A DNA stretch of 64,000 nt from Acidobacteriota bacterium (GCA_021846945.1 JAJZVZ010000005.1:1-64000), one strand, 5' to 3'; positions 17,978 to 26,496 are shown, counted from the stretch's first letter. Program-made: numbers and translations. Notes: a model not told the origin generated them from the sequence alone.

Positions 17978-17979
17978 GG

Positions 17980-18924
17980 ATGAAGCCTTTGCTCAAACCG
18001 CGGGCTGTCGCTCCCGGCGCGGGAATCAGCATCATTGCGCCGGCGTCGTTTGCGCGGCCTGAGCGCATGGAGGACGGGCTTGCGGCGCTGCGCGCGCTGG
18101 GCTACGTGCCTTGTCCCAGGGAAGAGGCGTTGGCACGCGGACCGCTCTACTTTGCGGGGATGCCCGAGCAGCGGCTTGCCGATCTGCACGCGGCGTTTGC
18201 AGAGGAGGCGACGCGCGCCGTGATGTGCCTGCGCGGCGGCTACGGCTCCAACTATCTACTCGATAAGCTGGACCTGGAGCTGATCGCCAGGCATCCGAAG
18301 CCGTTCTTCGCCTATAGCGACCTGACCGGGATTCAACTGCGCCTGCTCGATGAGCTTGGGCTGCCGGCGTTTCACGGACCGATGGCTGCGGCGGATTTTT
18401 ATCTTGAAGATGGCGTTCATCTGGCGAGTTTTGAGGCTGCGCTCAAAGGTGAACCCTACAGCGTGGGCGTGGACGAAGGACTGCGTGTGTTGAAGCCGGG
18501 CCGAGAGCAAGGCGCGGTGAGCGGCACGCTCTACGGCGGTTGCCTGAGCATTCTGGTTTCGCTGCTGGGTACGCCATGGGAGCCGCGGACCGAAGGCAAG
18601 CTGCTGTTTCTTGAAGACACAGGCGCCAAGCCCTACCAGGTGGACCGCATGTTGTGGCAACTGCGGAAGGCGGGCAAGCTGGAAGGCGTGCGCGGCATCG
18701 TCTTTGGCGAGATGCTGGACTGCATTTCACCGGGTGCGGCCCCGGAGCTGCTGGAAGAGGCAATTCTGAGTGCGCTGAATGGCTTTGATGGCCCGATTGC
18801 TCTGGGCCTGCGCAGCGGCCATGTGTCACGTCAGAATGTGACGCTGACCTTCGGCGTGGAGGCGGAGCTGGAAGTGGGCAAAGAGGCGCGTTTGCGCATG
18901 CTGGAGGCGGCGGTAGAGGCATGA
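17980..18924 (+). CDS. ldcA: LD-carboxypeptidase, S66 family (muramoyltetrapeptide carboxypeptidase)
   Basis: Cytoplasmic serine peptidase that removes the terminal D-Ala from recycled murein tetrapeptides; about 314 residues. Seen: IIAPAS at the N-terminus, CLRGGYGSNYLLDKLD, the nucleophile region FAYSDLTGIQ, LYGGCLSIL, FLEDTG (acidic residue of the triad) and LRSGHVSRQN with the catalytic His near the end. I chose ATG 17980; GTG 17971, which would overlap dapF by 7 bases, is equally possible because GAGG occurs before both. It overlaps mpl by 4 bases, consistent with a murein-recycling operon. Confidence 0.9.
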   Translation: MKPLLKPRAVAPGAGISIIAPASFARPERMEDGLAALRALGYVPCPREEALARGPLYFAGMPEQRLADLHAAFAEEATRAVMCLRGGYGSNYLLDKLDLELIARHPKPFFAYSDLTGIQLRLLDELGLPAFHGPMAAADFYLEDGVHLASFEAALKGEPYSVGVDEGLRVLKPGREQGAVSGTLYGGCLSILVSLLGTPWEPRTEGKLLFLEDTGAKPYQVDRMLWQLRKAGKLEGVRGIVFGEMLDCISPGAAPELLEEAILSALNGFDGPIALGLRSGHVSRQNVTLTFGVEAELEVGKEARLRMLEAAVEA

Positions 18925-20369
18925 ATGAATCGCCACGCCATATTCACTTGAGCGGCATCTGCGGCACGGCAATGGCTTCGCTGGCCGGGCTGCTGCAGTT
19001 GCAGGGCCACCGCATCACCGGCTCGGACAAGGCGGCGTATCCGCCGATGAGCGATTTGCTCCGCGGATTGGGGATTCCGGTGCTGGAGCCTTATGCCGAA
19101 GCGAACCTCGACCCCAGGCCCGACCTGGTGGTGATTGGCAACGCGCTTTCCCGCGGCAACCCGGAGGTGGAGCGCGTCCTCGATGAGCGCATTCCGTTCA
19201 CGTCGATGGCGGCGCTCCTGCACGATGAGTTCCTGAAGGGACGCGAGTCGCTGGTGGTGGCCGGCACGCACGGCAAGACCACCACGACCAGCATGCTGGC
19301 CTGGATCTACCAGGTGGCAGCGCGTGAGAATCTCGCGCTGGAGCCGTCGTTCCTGATCGGCGGCGTGGCGGAAAACTTCGGGTCGAGCTTCCAGCTCAAG
19401 CCAACGCGCACGTTCATTCTGGAGGGCGATGAGTATGACACGGCCTTCTTCGACAAGGGACCGAAGTTCCTGCACTACTTCCCCGATGCGCTGATCCTGA
19501 CGCATGTAGAGTTTGACCATGCCGATATCTACTCAGACCTGGAGGCGGTGAAGACAGCTTTCAAGCGGCTGGTGAACCTGGTGCCGCGGCGGGGGCTCAT
19601 CGTGGCCTACGACGGCAGTCCCAATGTGGGCGATTGCGTGGAGCGGGCGCTGGGCCGGGTGGAGCGCTACGGCTTTGGCGAGCACGCCGGCTGGCGCATC
19701 CAGCGTCTGCGACTGGAAGGCGGAAAGACGCGCTGGCAGTTGTGGCGGCAGGATGCGTTGTGGGCGGATCTGGAGATGAGCCTGGCCGGCGAGCATAACG
19801 CGCTGAACGCCACGGCGGCCGCGGCGCTGGCCTTCGGGCAGGGCGTGAGCAGAGAGGCTATTCAGGAGGCGCTGGCCACCTTCAGGAACGTGAAGCGGCG
19901 GCTGGAGGTGCGCGCGGAGATCGGCGGCATCACGGTGATCGAGGATTTTGCGCATCATCCCACGGCCATTCGCGAGACGCTGCGTGCGCTGCGCGCCGTC
20001 TATCCGCAGTCGCGGCTGTGGGCGGTCGTTGAGCCGCGCTCGAATACGCTGCGGCGCAGGGTGCTGGCTGGTGATCTGGTTGAAAGCCTGCGCATGGCCG
20101 ACCGCGTGGCACTGGCTGCCGTGTACCAGATGGAACGTATTCCCGAGAACGAGCGGCTGCATCCCGAGGAGGTCGTGCACGCATTGAATGCCGACGGGAC
20201 CGAGGCTGCGCTATTTGAGGATGCGGACGCGATCGTTACAGGAATTGCGCCCCGGCTCGAGCCGGGCGACGTGGTGGCGATCCTCTCCAATGGAGGCTTT
20301 GGCGGCATTTACGAGAAGCTTCCCGCGCGTTTGCGCGAACTGCGCAACGGGACGGGCAGCAACGCATGA
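18921..20369 (+). CDS. mpl: UDP-N-acetylmuramate:L-alanyl-gamma-D-glutamyl-meso-diaminopimelate ligase
   Basis: 482-residue Mur ligase that reattaches recycled tripeptide to UDP-MurNAc. Seen: the N-terminal HLSGICGTAMASLAGLL Rossmann segment, TGSD, the ATP loop GTHGKTTTTS (about 113-122), FILEGDEYDTAFFDKGPKF (distinctive of Mpl rather than MurC), HVEFDHADIY, EHNALNATAA, the FRNVKRRLE loop, EDFAHHPTAI and VEPRSNTLRR in the C-domain. These features favour Mpl over MurC. It overlaps ldcA and plsC by 4 bases each. Confidence 0.93.
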   Translation: MNESPRHIHLSGICGTAMASLAGLLQLQGHRITGSDKAAYPPMSDLLRGLGIPVLEPYAEANLDPRPDLVVIGNALSRGNPEVERVLDERIPFTSMAALLHDEFLKGRESLVVAGTHGKTTTTSMLAWIYQVAARENLALEPSFLIGGVAENFGSSFQLKPTRTFILEGDEYDTAFFDKGPKFLHYFPDALILTHVEFDHADIYSDLEAVKTAFKRLVNLVPRRGLIVAYDGSPNVGDCVERALGRVERYGFGEHAGWRIQRLRLEGGKTRWQLWRQDALWADLEMSLAGEHNALNATAAAALAFGQGVSREAIQEALATFRNVKRRLEVRAEIGGITVIEDFAHHPTAIRETLRALRAVYPQSRLWAVVEPRSNTLRRRVLAGDLVESLRMADRVALAAVYQMERIPENERLHPEEVVHALNADGTEAALFEDADAIVTGIAPRLEPGDVVAILSNGGFGGIYEKLPARLRELRNGTGSNA

Positions 20370-21076
20370 TCTGCTCGCTTGTTCTGCTGACTACGATTGT
20401 CCTGCTGAGCGTGCCGGCGGCGGTGGTGTATATCCCATGGGCTGTCATTACAGGCAACGCAACGCCGCTCTATAACGTGGCGCAGGCGATCATCCGCACC
20501 AGTTTCCGGGTGGCGAGGATTCGCGTGGAGGTGGAGGGACGCGAGCATGTACCTGCGCGCACGGCGTGTATCTTCATGGCGAACCACGTCTCCAATCTCG
20601 ATCCGCCTGTGCTGCTTCCACACATTCCGGGGCGCACGGCGGTCTTTCTCAAGCGCTCGCTGATGAAGATTCCCGTGCTTGGTTACGGCTTCAAGCTCGG
20701 CGAATTTGTGCCCGTGGACCGCGATGGCCGCGTGGAAAGCGCGCAGGAGAGCATTGCCGCGGCGCGGCGCGTACTTGGGAAGGGGCTGCATATGACCACG
20801 TTTGTGGAGGGTACGCGCTCGCCCGATGGCCGCCTGTTGCCCTTCAAGAAAGGCCCGTTCTATCTGGCGATGCAAAGTGGCGCACCCTGCATTCCGGTGT
20901 CGATTTACGGCACGGAGACGATGATGGCCAAGGGCAGCCTGCGCATCCGGCGCGGCACGGCGCACGTTGTCTTTCATTCGCCCGTCTATCCGGGCGACTA
21001 CGCTGCGCGCGAAGAACTGTTGCGGGCTGTGCGCGCGGCCATTGCCTCGGGCTTGCCGGAGTGGATGCAACGGTAA
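20366..21076 (+). CDS. plsC: 1-acyl-sn-glycerol-3-phosphate acyltransferase (PlsC family)
   Basis: 236-residue membrane-bound acyltransferase making phosphatidate from lysophosphatidate. An N-terminal hydrophobic helix (LVLLTTIVLLSVPAAVVYIP) is followed by the NHVSNLD box (HX4D catalytic motif), VFLKRSLMKIP, FVPVDRDGR, FVEGTRSPDG (glycerol-3-phosphate-binding motif) and PCIPVSIYG. It is the last gene of the run; its ATG lies in the mpl stop. The convergent SPOR gene ends 15 bases downstream. Confidence 0.9.
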   Translation: MICSLVLLTTIVLLSVPAAVVYIPWAVITGNATPLYNVAQAIIRTSFRVARIRVEVEGREHVPARTACIFMANHVSNLDPPVLLPHIPGRTAVFLKRSLMKIPVLGYGFKLGEFVPVDRDGRVESAQESIAAARRVLGKGLHMTTFVEGTRSPDGRLLPFKKGPFYLAMQSGAPCIPVSIYGTETMMAKGSLRIRRGTAHVVFHSPVYPGDYAAREELLRAVRAAIASGLPEWMQR

Positions 21077-21091
21077 AGCGACTGGCTTGTC

Positions 21092-21877
21092 TTACGGCAG
21101 GACGATGGCGTTGTAGCCGTCGTTGAGCAGCTTCTGGCTCATCGCGTTGGCCTCGCTGCGGGTGGCAAAGGGTCCAATGCGGACATGGATCAGATTGTCA
21201 GCCGGTTCGCGCACCGCGTTTACCGTAAAGCCGCGCTTGCGCAGGGCATCGACCAGAACCCGGGCGTCATCCACATTGGAAATGGCGGCAACCTGAACCA
21301 TCAGCGGGCCAGTCTGCGGGAGGGCGGGTTGTACCTTTGGCGCAGGGGTGAGTTGGGCATTTGGCGCGGGCGAGGGCTTCACCCCTTTCGGCGGGGTCCC
21401 CTCCTGCTCCGGCGAAACTGAGTCTGAAGCGGCGACAAGGGCGGGATGAACCGCCGCCGGGGCCGGCTCCGAAGCGACTTTTGCATGCGTAACGGCTGGA
21501 GCGGGCACTGCCCCTGGAGCCACCGGGGCCGGTGAATTTGCAGTGGGCGTCGCGCCCTGCGCCTGGGAACCCTGAGGACTGGCTGAAGTATCTTCCGCCG
21601 GGGTTGGGACGGCGGACTGGCTGGATGGCAAGGGCTTGGGCTGCGAACCAGATGCAGGCAAGGATGTGGAAGCACCCGGAGGAGGCTGGGAGCCAGCCAT
21701 CAAGGGCTGCATGGCGCCGCGATGCCCCAGGGAGTAGCCGAGGCCGAAGCAGACGGCACAGATCGCCACCAGGCCAAAGAAGATGGCCAGCAGGGTGCCG
21801 CCGCCCAGCGTAAGCTCGGTATCGCGCCGGGGCTGATCCGGCTCTAACTCCCGATCGTCGTCAAAGACTCCCCTCAT
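21092..21877 (-). CDS. SPOR-domain membrane protein
   Basis: 261 residues. An acidic cytoplasmic N-terminus (about 1-27) leads to one TM helix (LLAIFFGLVAICAVCFGLGY), a long Pro/Ala/Ser-rich linker (about 55-185) and a C-terminal SPOR domain (VQVAAISNVDDARVLVDALR..RIGPFATRSEANAMSQKL). SPOR domains bind denuded septal peptidoglycan, so a role in division or envelope maintenance is likely. It is convergent with plsC. The start at 21877 is supported by the charged-then-hydrophobic topology. Confidence 0.88.
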   Translation of the reverse strand: MRGVFDDDRELEPDQPRRDTELTLGGGTLLAIFFGLVAICAVCFGLGYSLGHRGAMQPLMAGSQPPPGASTSLPASGSQPKPLPSSQSAVPTPAEDTSASPQGSQAQGATPTANSPAPVAPGAVPAPAVTHAKVASEPAPAAVHPALVAASDSVSPEQEGTPPKGVKPSPAPNAQLTPAPKVQPALPQTGPLMVQVAAISNVDDARVLVDALRKRGFTVNAVREPADNLIHVRIGPFATRSEANAMSQKLLNDGYNAIVLP

Positions 21878-22022
21878 ACGCTGTTCTACATTTTAGGGCA
21901 TTTCAGGAAATTCGGGTGCTTCTCCTTTTGCATTGAACAGCGCCTGTGGTTCGAGACGCTTGCTCCCTCCCGCCGCCAGGGCGGATTTTTGGGGGCGCAC
22001 TCAAAAGACGGCGCAGGGCCGA

Positions 22023-22814
22023 TTATGGTTGCTTGGAGGGCATGGATCCCAAGCCCGCTATATTCGTCAACAGCCCAAGCATTTCCAGAGGCAGCGGGAA
22101 AACGATGGTTGTATTCTTCTCCACTCCGATTTCCGTGAGCGTTTGCAGGTAGCGCAATTGCAGGGTGATGGGCTGGGTCGCCAGCAGCGCGGCGGCGTCC
22201 GCCAGCTTTTGCGCCGCGTTGTATTCGCCCTCGGCATGAATAATTTTGGAGCGCTTTTCGCGCTCGGCTTCGGCCTGCTTGGCCATGGCGCGCAGCATCT
22301 GCTCGGGCAGATCCACCTGCTTGACTTCGACCGAAATCACCTTCACGCCAAACGGCTCCGTGCGCTGGTCGATGATGGACTGGATTCTGAGGTTGAGCTT
22401 GTCGCGGTGGCTGAGCAACTCATCCAGCTCTACCTCGCCCAGCACCGAGCGCAGCGTGGTCTGGGCGAACTGCGAGGTCTGGTAGACATAGTTGACGACC
22501 TTGATGGCGGCGTCATTAGGACTGACCACGTAGAGCGTGACCACAGCGTTCACCTTGATGGTGACGTTGTCGCGGGTGATGACGTCCTGGGGCGGCACTT
22601 CGAGCACTTCCTGGCGCAGCGAGATGCGAACCATCTGATCGATGGGGCGGAAGACGAGGATGATCCCGGGGCCTTTGGGCGCCGGCAGGGCGCGGCCCAG
22701 GCGGAAAATGACTCCGCGCTCGTATTCGCGGAGGATCTTGATGGAGTTGAGCAGGTAAAGGACGACGATCGCGACGAGGATCAGTGTCGGGACAGGTAGA
22801 TCAGCTGTTGACAT
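22023..22814 (-). CDS. stomatin/SPFH (band 7) family membrane protein
   Basis: 263 residues. An N-terminal hydrophobic segment ([17 protein letters not shown]) is followed by the band 7 domain: [69 protein letters not shown] helical tail rich in Ala/Glu/Lys ([18 protein letters not shown]) follows, then a short hydrophobic end. It probably forms membrane rings as part of quality control or microdomain organisation; a partner NfeD gene is not adjacent. I took the second Met (22814) because it precedes the hydrophobic segment and has GAGGT upstream; 22835 is the alternative. It is divergent from nadA. Confidence 0.9.
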   Translation of the reverse strand: MSTADLPVPTLILVAIVVLYLLNSIKILREYERGVIFRLGRALPAPKGPGIILVFRPIDQMVRISLRQEVLEVPPQDVITRDNVTIKVNAVVTLYVVSPNDAAIKVVNYVYQTSQFAQTTLRSVLGEVELDELLSHRDKLNLRIQSIIDQRTEPFGVKVISVEVKQVDLPEQMLRAMAKQAEAEREKRSKIIHAEGEYNAAQKLADAAALLATQPITLQLRYLQTLTEIGVEKNTTIVFPLPLEMLGLLTNIAGLGSMPSKQP

Positions 22815-22878
22815 TGGACTTACCTCACTGAGCACGCATTGTACTCCAGAGGCTAATTCGAGTGGGATTCAGGTGGTT

Positions 22879-22913
22879 GCAGAGCAGGGCAATCTGCGCT
22901 TGCCCTGCTCTGC
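22879..22913. repeat. 14-bp perfect inverted repeat in divergent promoter region
   Basis: GCAGAGCAGGGCAA (22879-22892) is followed by a 7-base spacer and its exact reverse complement (22900-22913). It lies between the divergent stomatin-like gene and the nadA leader. There is no T-tract, so it is unlikely to be a simple terminator. It could be an operator or a leader hairpin. Confidence 0.7.
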
Positions 22914-23017
22914 CGCCCGATTGTTGCGCCTGCGTTACAATAGGAGGCAATGGATGGCCTTTGCCGGGCTGGATCATTCCCCATCCGTCGGGAAAGACCA
23001 ATTCCAGAAATGTGAAA

Positions 23018-23192
23018 GGGCTGCAACAACCCCGTGGGTGGGGACTTCCCGTGAGGGGAAGTGGCGCGCGGCGATTCTTCGCAAGAGAACCGGCGCGGGC
23101 TGCTTCAGGGCCGTCAGCGCATCCACTGCAGCCGTGTTAGCTTTCAACATCCCCGTCCGGCGTCCCCTAATGGGACGGGCTGGACTGAAGGC
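23018..23192 (+). ncRNA. NAD+-I riboswitch (nadA motif), two tandem domains
   Basis: Domain 1: GGCTGCA (23019-23025) pairs with TGCAGCC (23127-23133), followed by CAACAACCCCGT (23024-23035). GTGG (23034-23037) can pair with CCAC (23123-23126), and the 3' side reads CAGCGCATCCACTG. This matches the published domain-1 consensus. The P3 arm is long and holds an ACTTCCC/GGGAAGT hairpin (23044-23062). Domain 2: GCTTTCA (23140-23146) pairs with TGAAGGC (23186-23192, one wobble), with CAACATCCCCGT, GTCC (23155-23158) with GGAC (23182-23185), and CGTCCC/GGGACG (23161-23166/23172-23177). The domain-2 closing helix runs into the ribosome-binding site GGCGGAG of nadA, implying translational control by NAD+. 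Confidence 0.93.
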
Positions 23193-23200
23193 GGAGTACA

Positions 23201-24334
23201 GTGAACCTGGTTATTGACGAAGAGACAGCGGTCCTGCCGCAGGCCGGAAGCGCCTGCAGCCTTGAAAACTACCTGGCCCTCCCTGACCATTCGATGGATA
23301 GCCGTATTGCGGCAGCCCGCGCCCAACTGGGCGCAACCACCGTTTTGCTGGGCCATCACTATCAGCGCGATGAAGTCGTTCGCTTTGCTGACTTTACCGG
23401 CGACAGCTACAAGCTCTCAAAAGCCGCCGCTGAAACCGGAGCCCGGTACATCATCTTTTGCGGCGTCCATTTCATGGCTGAAAGCGCAGACATCCTCGGC
23501 CGCGATGGCCAGCAGGTGATCCTGCCTGATTTGAACGCCGGCTGCTCCATGGCTGATCTGGCCGAAATCTCACAGGTGGAAGACTGCTGGGAGGCGCTGG
23601 AGCGCTTTCATCTCGCGGAAGAGACGATCCCAATTACCTATATGAACTCCACCGCCGCCATCAAGGCCTTCTGCGGCGAGCACGGCGGCCTGGTGTGCAC
23701 CTCTTCCAACGCCGGCGCGGCCTTCCACTGGGCCTTCGCCCGCGGCAAGCGCGTGCTTTTCCTGCCCGACCAGCACCTGGGCCGCAACACCGGCTACGCC
23801 ATGGGCATTCCCCTTGCTGAAATGACCGTCTGGGATCCCTGGAGCGTCCAGGGCGGCCAGACCAGGGAAAGCCTCACCGCAAGCCGTGTCCTGCTCTGGA
23901 AGGGCCACTGCGCTGTCCATCAGCGCTTCCTGCCGAGCCATGTCGATCAGGTCCGCGCCAAATACCCCGGCATCCAGGTCATCGTCCACCCCGAGTGCCG
24001 CTTCGAAGTCTGCCAGAAAGCCGATGCGCTCGGCTCCACAGAGCGCCTCATCGCCCTCATCGAAAAGGCGCCCGCTGGCTCCATGTTCGCTGTTGGCACT
24101 GAGATCCACCTGGTGAATCGCATGGCCCGCCGCTTCGCCGCCGAGGACAAGCGTGTCATCACGCTCGACGACACCGGATGCCTCTGCACCACCATGTATC
24201 GCATCAGTCCGCAGCATCTGGCGTGGGCTCTTGAAAACCTGGTGGCAGGCCGCGTCGTCAACCGCATACAGGTCCGGCCCGAGGTAAAACAATGGGCCAG
24301 GGTGGCTTTGGACCGCATGCTGGAAGTGGCGTAG
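23201..24334 (+). CDS. nadA: quinolinate synthase
   Basis: Condenses iminoaspartate with dihydroxyacetone phosphate to quinolinate, the first committed precursor of NAD; 377 residues. Seen: LLGHHYQRDEVVRFADFTGDSY (48-70), CGVHFMAESAD, PDLNAGCSMAD, YMNSTAAIKAFCGEHGGLVCTSSNA, FLPDQHLGRNTGY, VHPECRFEVC, EIHLVNRM. The three triad repeats and likely [4Fe-4S] ligands (C115, C266 and C327 or C329) are present. The start is GTG at 23201, with GGCGGAG five bases upstream, inside the riboswitch 3' edge. nadB and nadC are not in this window. Confidence 0.95.
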   Translation: MNLVIDEETAVLPQAGSACSLENYLALPDHSMDSRIAAARAQLGATTVLLGHHYQRDEVVRFADFTGDSYKLSKAAAETGARYIIFCGVHFMAESADILGRDGQQVILPDLNAGCSMADLAEISQVEDCWEALERFHLAEETIPITYMNSTAAIKAFCGEHGGLVCTSSNAGAAFHWAFARGKRVLFLPDQHLGRNTGYAMGIPLAEMTVWDPWSVQGGQTRESLTASRVLLWKGHCAVHQRFLPSHVDQVRAKYPGIQVIVHPECRFEVCQKADALGSTERLIALIEKAPAGSMFAVGTEIHLVNRMARRFAAEDKRVITLDDTGCLCTTMYRISPQHLAWALENLVAGRVVNRIQVRPEVKQWARVALDRMLEVA

Positions 24335-24461
24335 AGACAGCGAGCCGCAGCGAGTCCTTCGTCATAAATTGGTGTTTGAAACTTCGGGGAGGAGAACAGA
24401 CCGAAGCGTGCCCTCTGGCAATTCAATGTGAGACGGAGAGTACCTACGTTCATTCTTTGTC

Positions 24462-24899
24462 ATGAAAACCTTTACGCTCGATGAAGCCCAGGCCCTGCTC
24501 CCTCTGCTTGAGTCTCTGCTCAAGCGCGCCATTCAGGACAAGCAGAGCGCGGATGAGGTCGAAGCCTCTCTCTCTGAGATGGCGCGGCGCATTTATCTCT
24601 CTGGGGGCATGAAAGTAGATTCTGCGGCCGTCGCCCAAAAACGCGCGGAAATGGACGGGCACCTGCGGCGCGTCCGCGAGAATCTGGCCGAGATTGATGC
24701 CATCGGCGTTCAAGTGAAAGACCTCGATGCAGGCCTTCTTGACTTCCCTTACCGCCTCGAAGACGAGATCGTATTGCTCTGCTGGCGCTTGGGCGAACCC
24801 GCGATCGAGCATTGGCATACGCTTGACGCGGGCTTCAAGGGCCGTCAACCGGTCGATGAACGCTTCCGCCGCCCGGCTGCAGGCGGGCGCCCCAATTGA
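24462..24899 (+). CDS. DUF2203 family protein
   Basis: 145-residue soluble, mostly helical protein. It matches the DUF2203 layout: KTFTLDEAQALLPLLESLL at the N-terminus, a Glu-rich helical middle, IGVQVKDLDAGLLDFPYRL, and a C-terminal block VLLCWRLGEPAIEHWHTLDAGFKGRQP. The function of the family is unknown. It stands alone, 127 bases after nadA and on the same strand. Confidence 0.8.
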   Translation: MKTFTLDEAQALLPLLESLLKRAIQDKQSADEVEASLSEMARRIYLSGGMKVDSAAVAQKRAEMDGHLRRVRENLAEIDAIGVQVKDLDAGLLDFPYRLEDEIVLLCWRLGEPAIEHWHTLDAGFKGRQPVDERFRRPAAGGRPN

Positions 24900-25128
24900 T
24901 CGCACTGCCTGCATCTTCCCGTATTGCATGTTGGTATCGAGGCGTGAACGCCTGATTCCCGCCTGAATCGCCGCGGCCTTACGTGAATCCAATAAGCAAT
25001 CATGAGTTTCATTTCTGCATGAGTGCTCATATCCCAGCGGCGTCAAATGATCTGCGCCGGATGGTTGCGCGCCTCACTGCCCCCACGCGAAAGCTGTTTT
25101 GAACCGAATTCAAATCCAGGAGTTATCC

Positions 25129-25665
25129 ATGCTTACCGTTGGAGAGAAATTCCCTGCCTTCGAACTCACCGGCGTCGTGAGTCTCGATCCTAAAAACGCC
25201 TTCCAAATCTTCACGGATCAGAACTTCCCCGGCAAGTGGAAGGTCTTCTTCTTCTGGCCGAAGGACTTCACCTTCGTGTGCCCCACTGAGATTGCGGCCT
25301 TCGGCAAAATGAACAAGGAATTTGCGGCCCGCGACGCACAGTTGCTGGGCGTCAGCATCGACTCCGAGTATGTTCACCTGGCCTGGCGCGAAAGCCACCC
25401 CGACCTCAAGAACCTGCCTTTCCCCATGCTCTCCGACATCAAGCGCGACCTCTCGGAGCAGTTGGGCATCCTCGATCTCAAAGCCGGCGTCTCGCAGCGC
25501 GCCACCTTCATTGTCGACAACGAGAACGTCATCCGCTTCGTCTACGTAACCGATCTCTCCATCGGCCGCAACCCCCAGGAGGTTCTGCGCGTCCTTGATG
25601 CACTGCAGACCGGCGAACTTTGCCCCTGCAGTTGGCAAAGAGGTGAAGAGACAATCCACGTCTAA
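25129..25665 (+). CDS. ahpC: peroxiredoxin AhpC (AhpC/TSA family)
   Basis: 178-residue 2-Cys peroxiredoxin that reduces peroxides. The peroxidatic Cys51 is in FTFVCPTE; C-terminal cysteines occur in GELCPCSW. FFWPKDFTFVCPTEIAAF, LGVSIDSEY and FPMLSDIKRDLS resemble the AhpC subtype that in mycobacteria is recycled by AhpD instead of AhpF. The start is ATG 25129 with CCAGGAG six bases upstream; the frame extends to a TTG at 25099, which has no RBS. An ahpD remnant follows directly, so the reductant for this enzyme is unclear. Confidence 0.92.
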   Translation: MLTVGEKFPAFELTGVVSLDPKNAFQIFTDQNFPGKWKVFFFWPKDFTFVCPTEIAAFGKMNKEFAARDAQLLGVSIDSEYVHLAWRESHPDLKNLPFPMLSDIKRDLSEQLGILDLKAGVSQRATFIVDNENVIRFVYVTDLSIGRNPQEVLRVLDALQTGELCPCSWQRGEETIHV

Positions 25666-25671
25666 CCGGCT

Positions 25672-26150
25672 CGCAGAGTATCTGCGCTCTGTCTGCCAAG
25701 AACCAACGGCCTGCCCTGAAACAACGCGATCTGCGCGGCGCTCCAGGGCGGGCCGAAGCCGCATTGATGAGGACGCATCTATCCGCTCCCGGACGCGCTG
25801 CCCGCTCCCTGCTCGTCCAACTGCTCATGGATCCTCGCTATCTCGCTCGATGCCACTAGAGTCATAGCAGCGGCGATGAGCATTAGCAAAGCCTGGCGCC
25901 GCTTCCATCACGTCAGCTTCAATCCCGGCTATTCCACAATGCCGGCACGCATGCGCATGAGCATTTTGCGCATTTGCGGCGTCGAACAGATAGAAGCAGA
26001 AGCTTGGATGCTCGCGGCTTCTGCGGTCAATGGCTGCGCAAAGAGTGTGGACGAGCACGAAAAGCCAGCACGTGAAGATCGCACCTCCGTGAAACTGATG
26101 GCCGCAGCGGTTCGGTCGGCCTCAATGATCCGCGCCTCGGACGTTGTTCC
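25672..26150 (+). pseudogene. ahpD: degenerate ahpD (alkylhydroperoxidase, carboxymuconolactone decarboxylase fold)
   Basis: Frame-disrupted remnant just after ahpC. The C-terminal half (from about 25876) reads MPARMRMSILRICGVEQIEA, AASAVNGCAKSVDEHEK and KLMAAAVRSASMIRAS. This aligns with AhpD's LPARLRMN, SAVNGC-x-x-C-x-x-H-E and VRIAS-IHA segments. The active-site CxxC has become CAKS. Upstream, another frame shows RAEAALMRTHLSAPGRAARS and LMDPRYLARCH before a stop near 25860, fitting the AhpD N-terminal half. So at least one frameshift/stop separates the halves, no proper start is seen, and the catalytic pair is lost. Identification rests on motif reading only. Confidence 0.6.
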
Positions 26151-26199
26151 TGGCCAGATTACCGCTGCAGCGCCGACGCGCACATACACAGTTCCGAAC

Positions 26200-26480
26200 C
26201 GCACTTATCGAATCGCCTATATCACATATATAGATAGAAACTTATACTCCTCGGCATAACTTGCTTCATAAGTTTTCTATCATCGGCGCTATCAGCCAGA
26301 TACCTAAATTACTGTCTTCTTCGCGCGTAAGGACACGTCGGCGGAAGAGACCAGTCATGCGGTAACTTTGAATTATCTTGCCGCAATCGCGATAACCAAT
26401 TCTCCGGATTTTGAGTCTAAGTTAGCAGACAAACACCTCCTGAAAGGGAACGGCGTGGAGGCGCATATGATTTTTCCGAT
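26200..26480. other. A+T-rich intergenic region
   Basis: A marked drop in G+C between the ahpD remnant and the next gene, with TATATCACATATATAGATAG at 26218-26237. An imperfect inverted repeat, GAAACTTAT (26238-26246) / ATAAGTTTT (26268-26276), could fold as a hairpin. Promoter activity for the following gene is likely here, but no hexamer pair is certain. Confidence 0.4.
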
Positions 26481-26496
26481 CTAGGAGATGCTTCGT

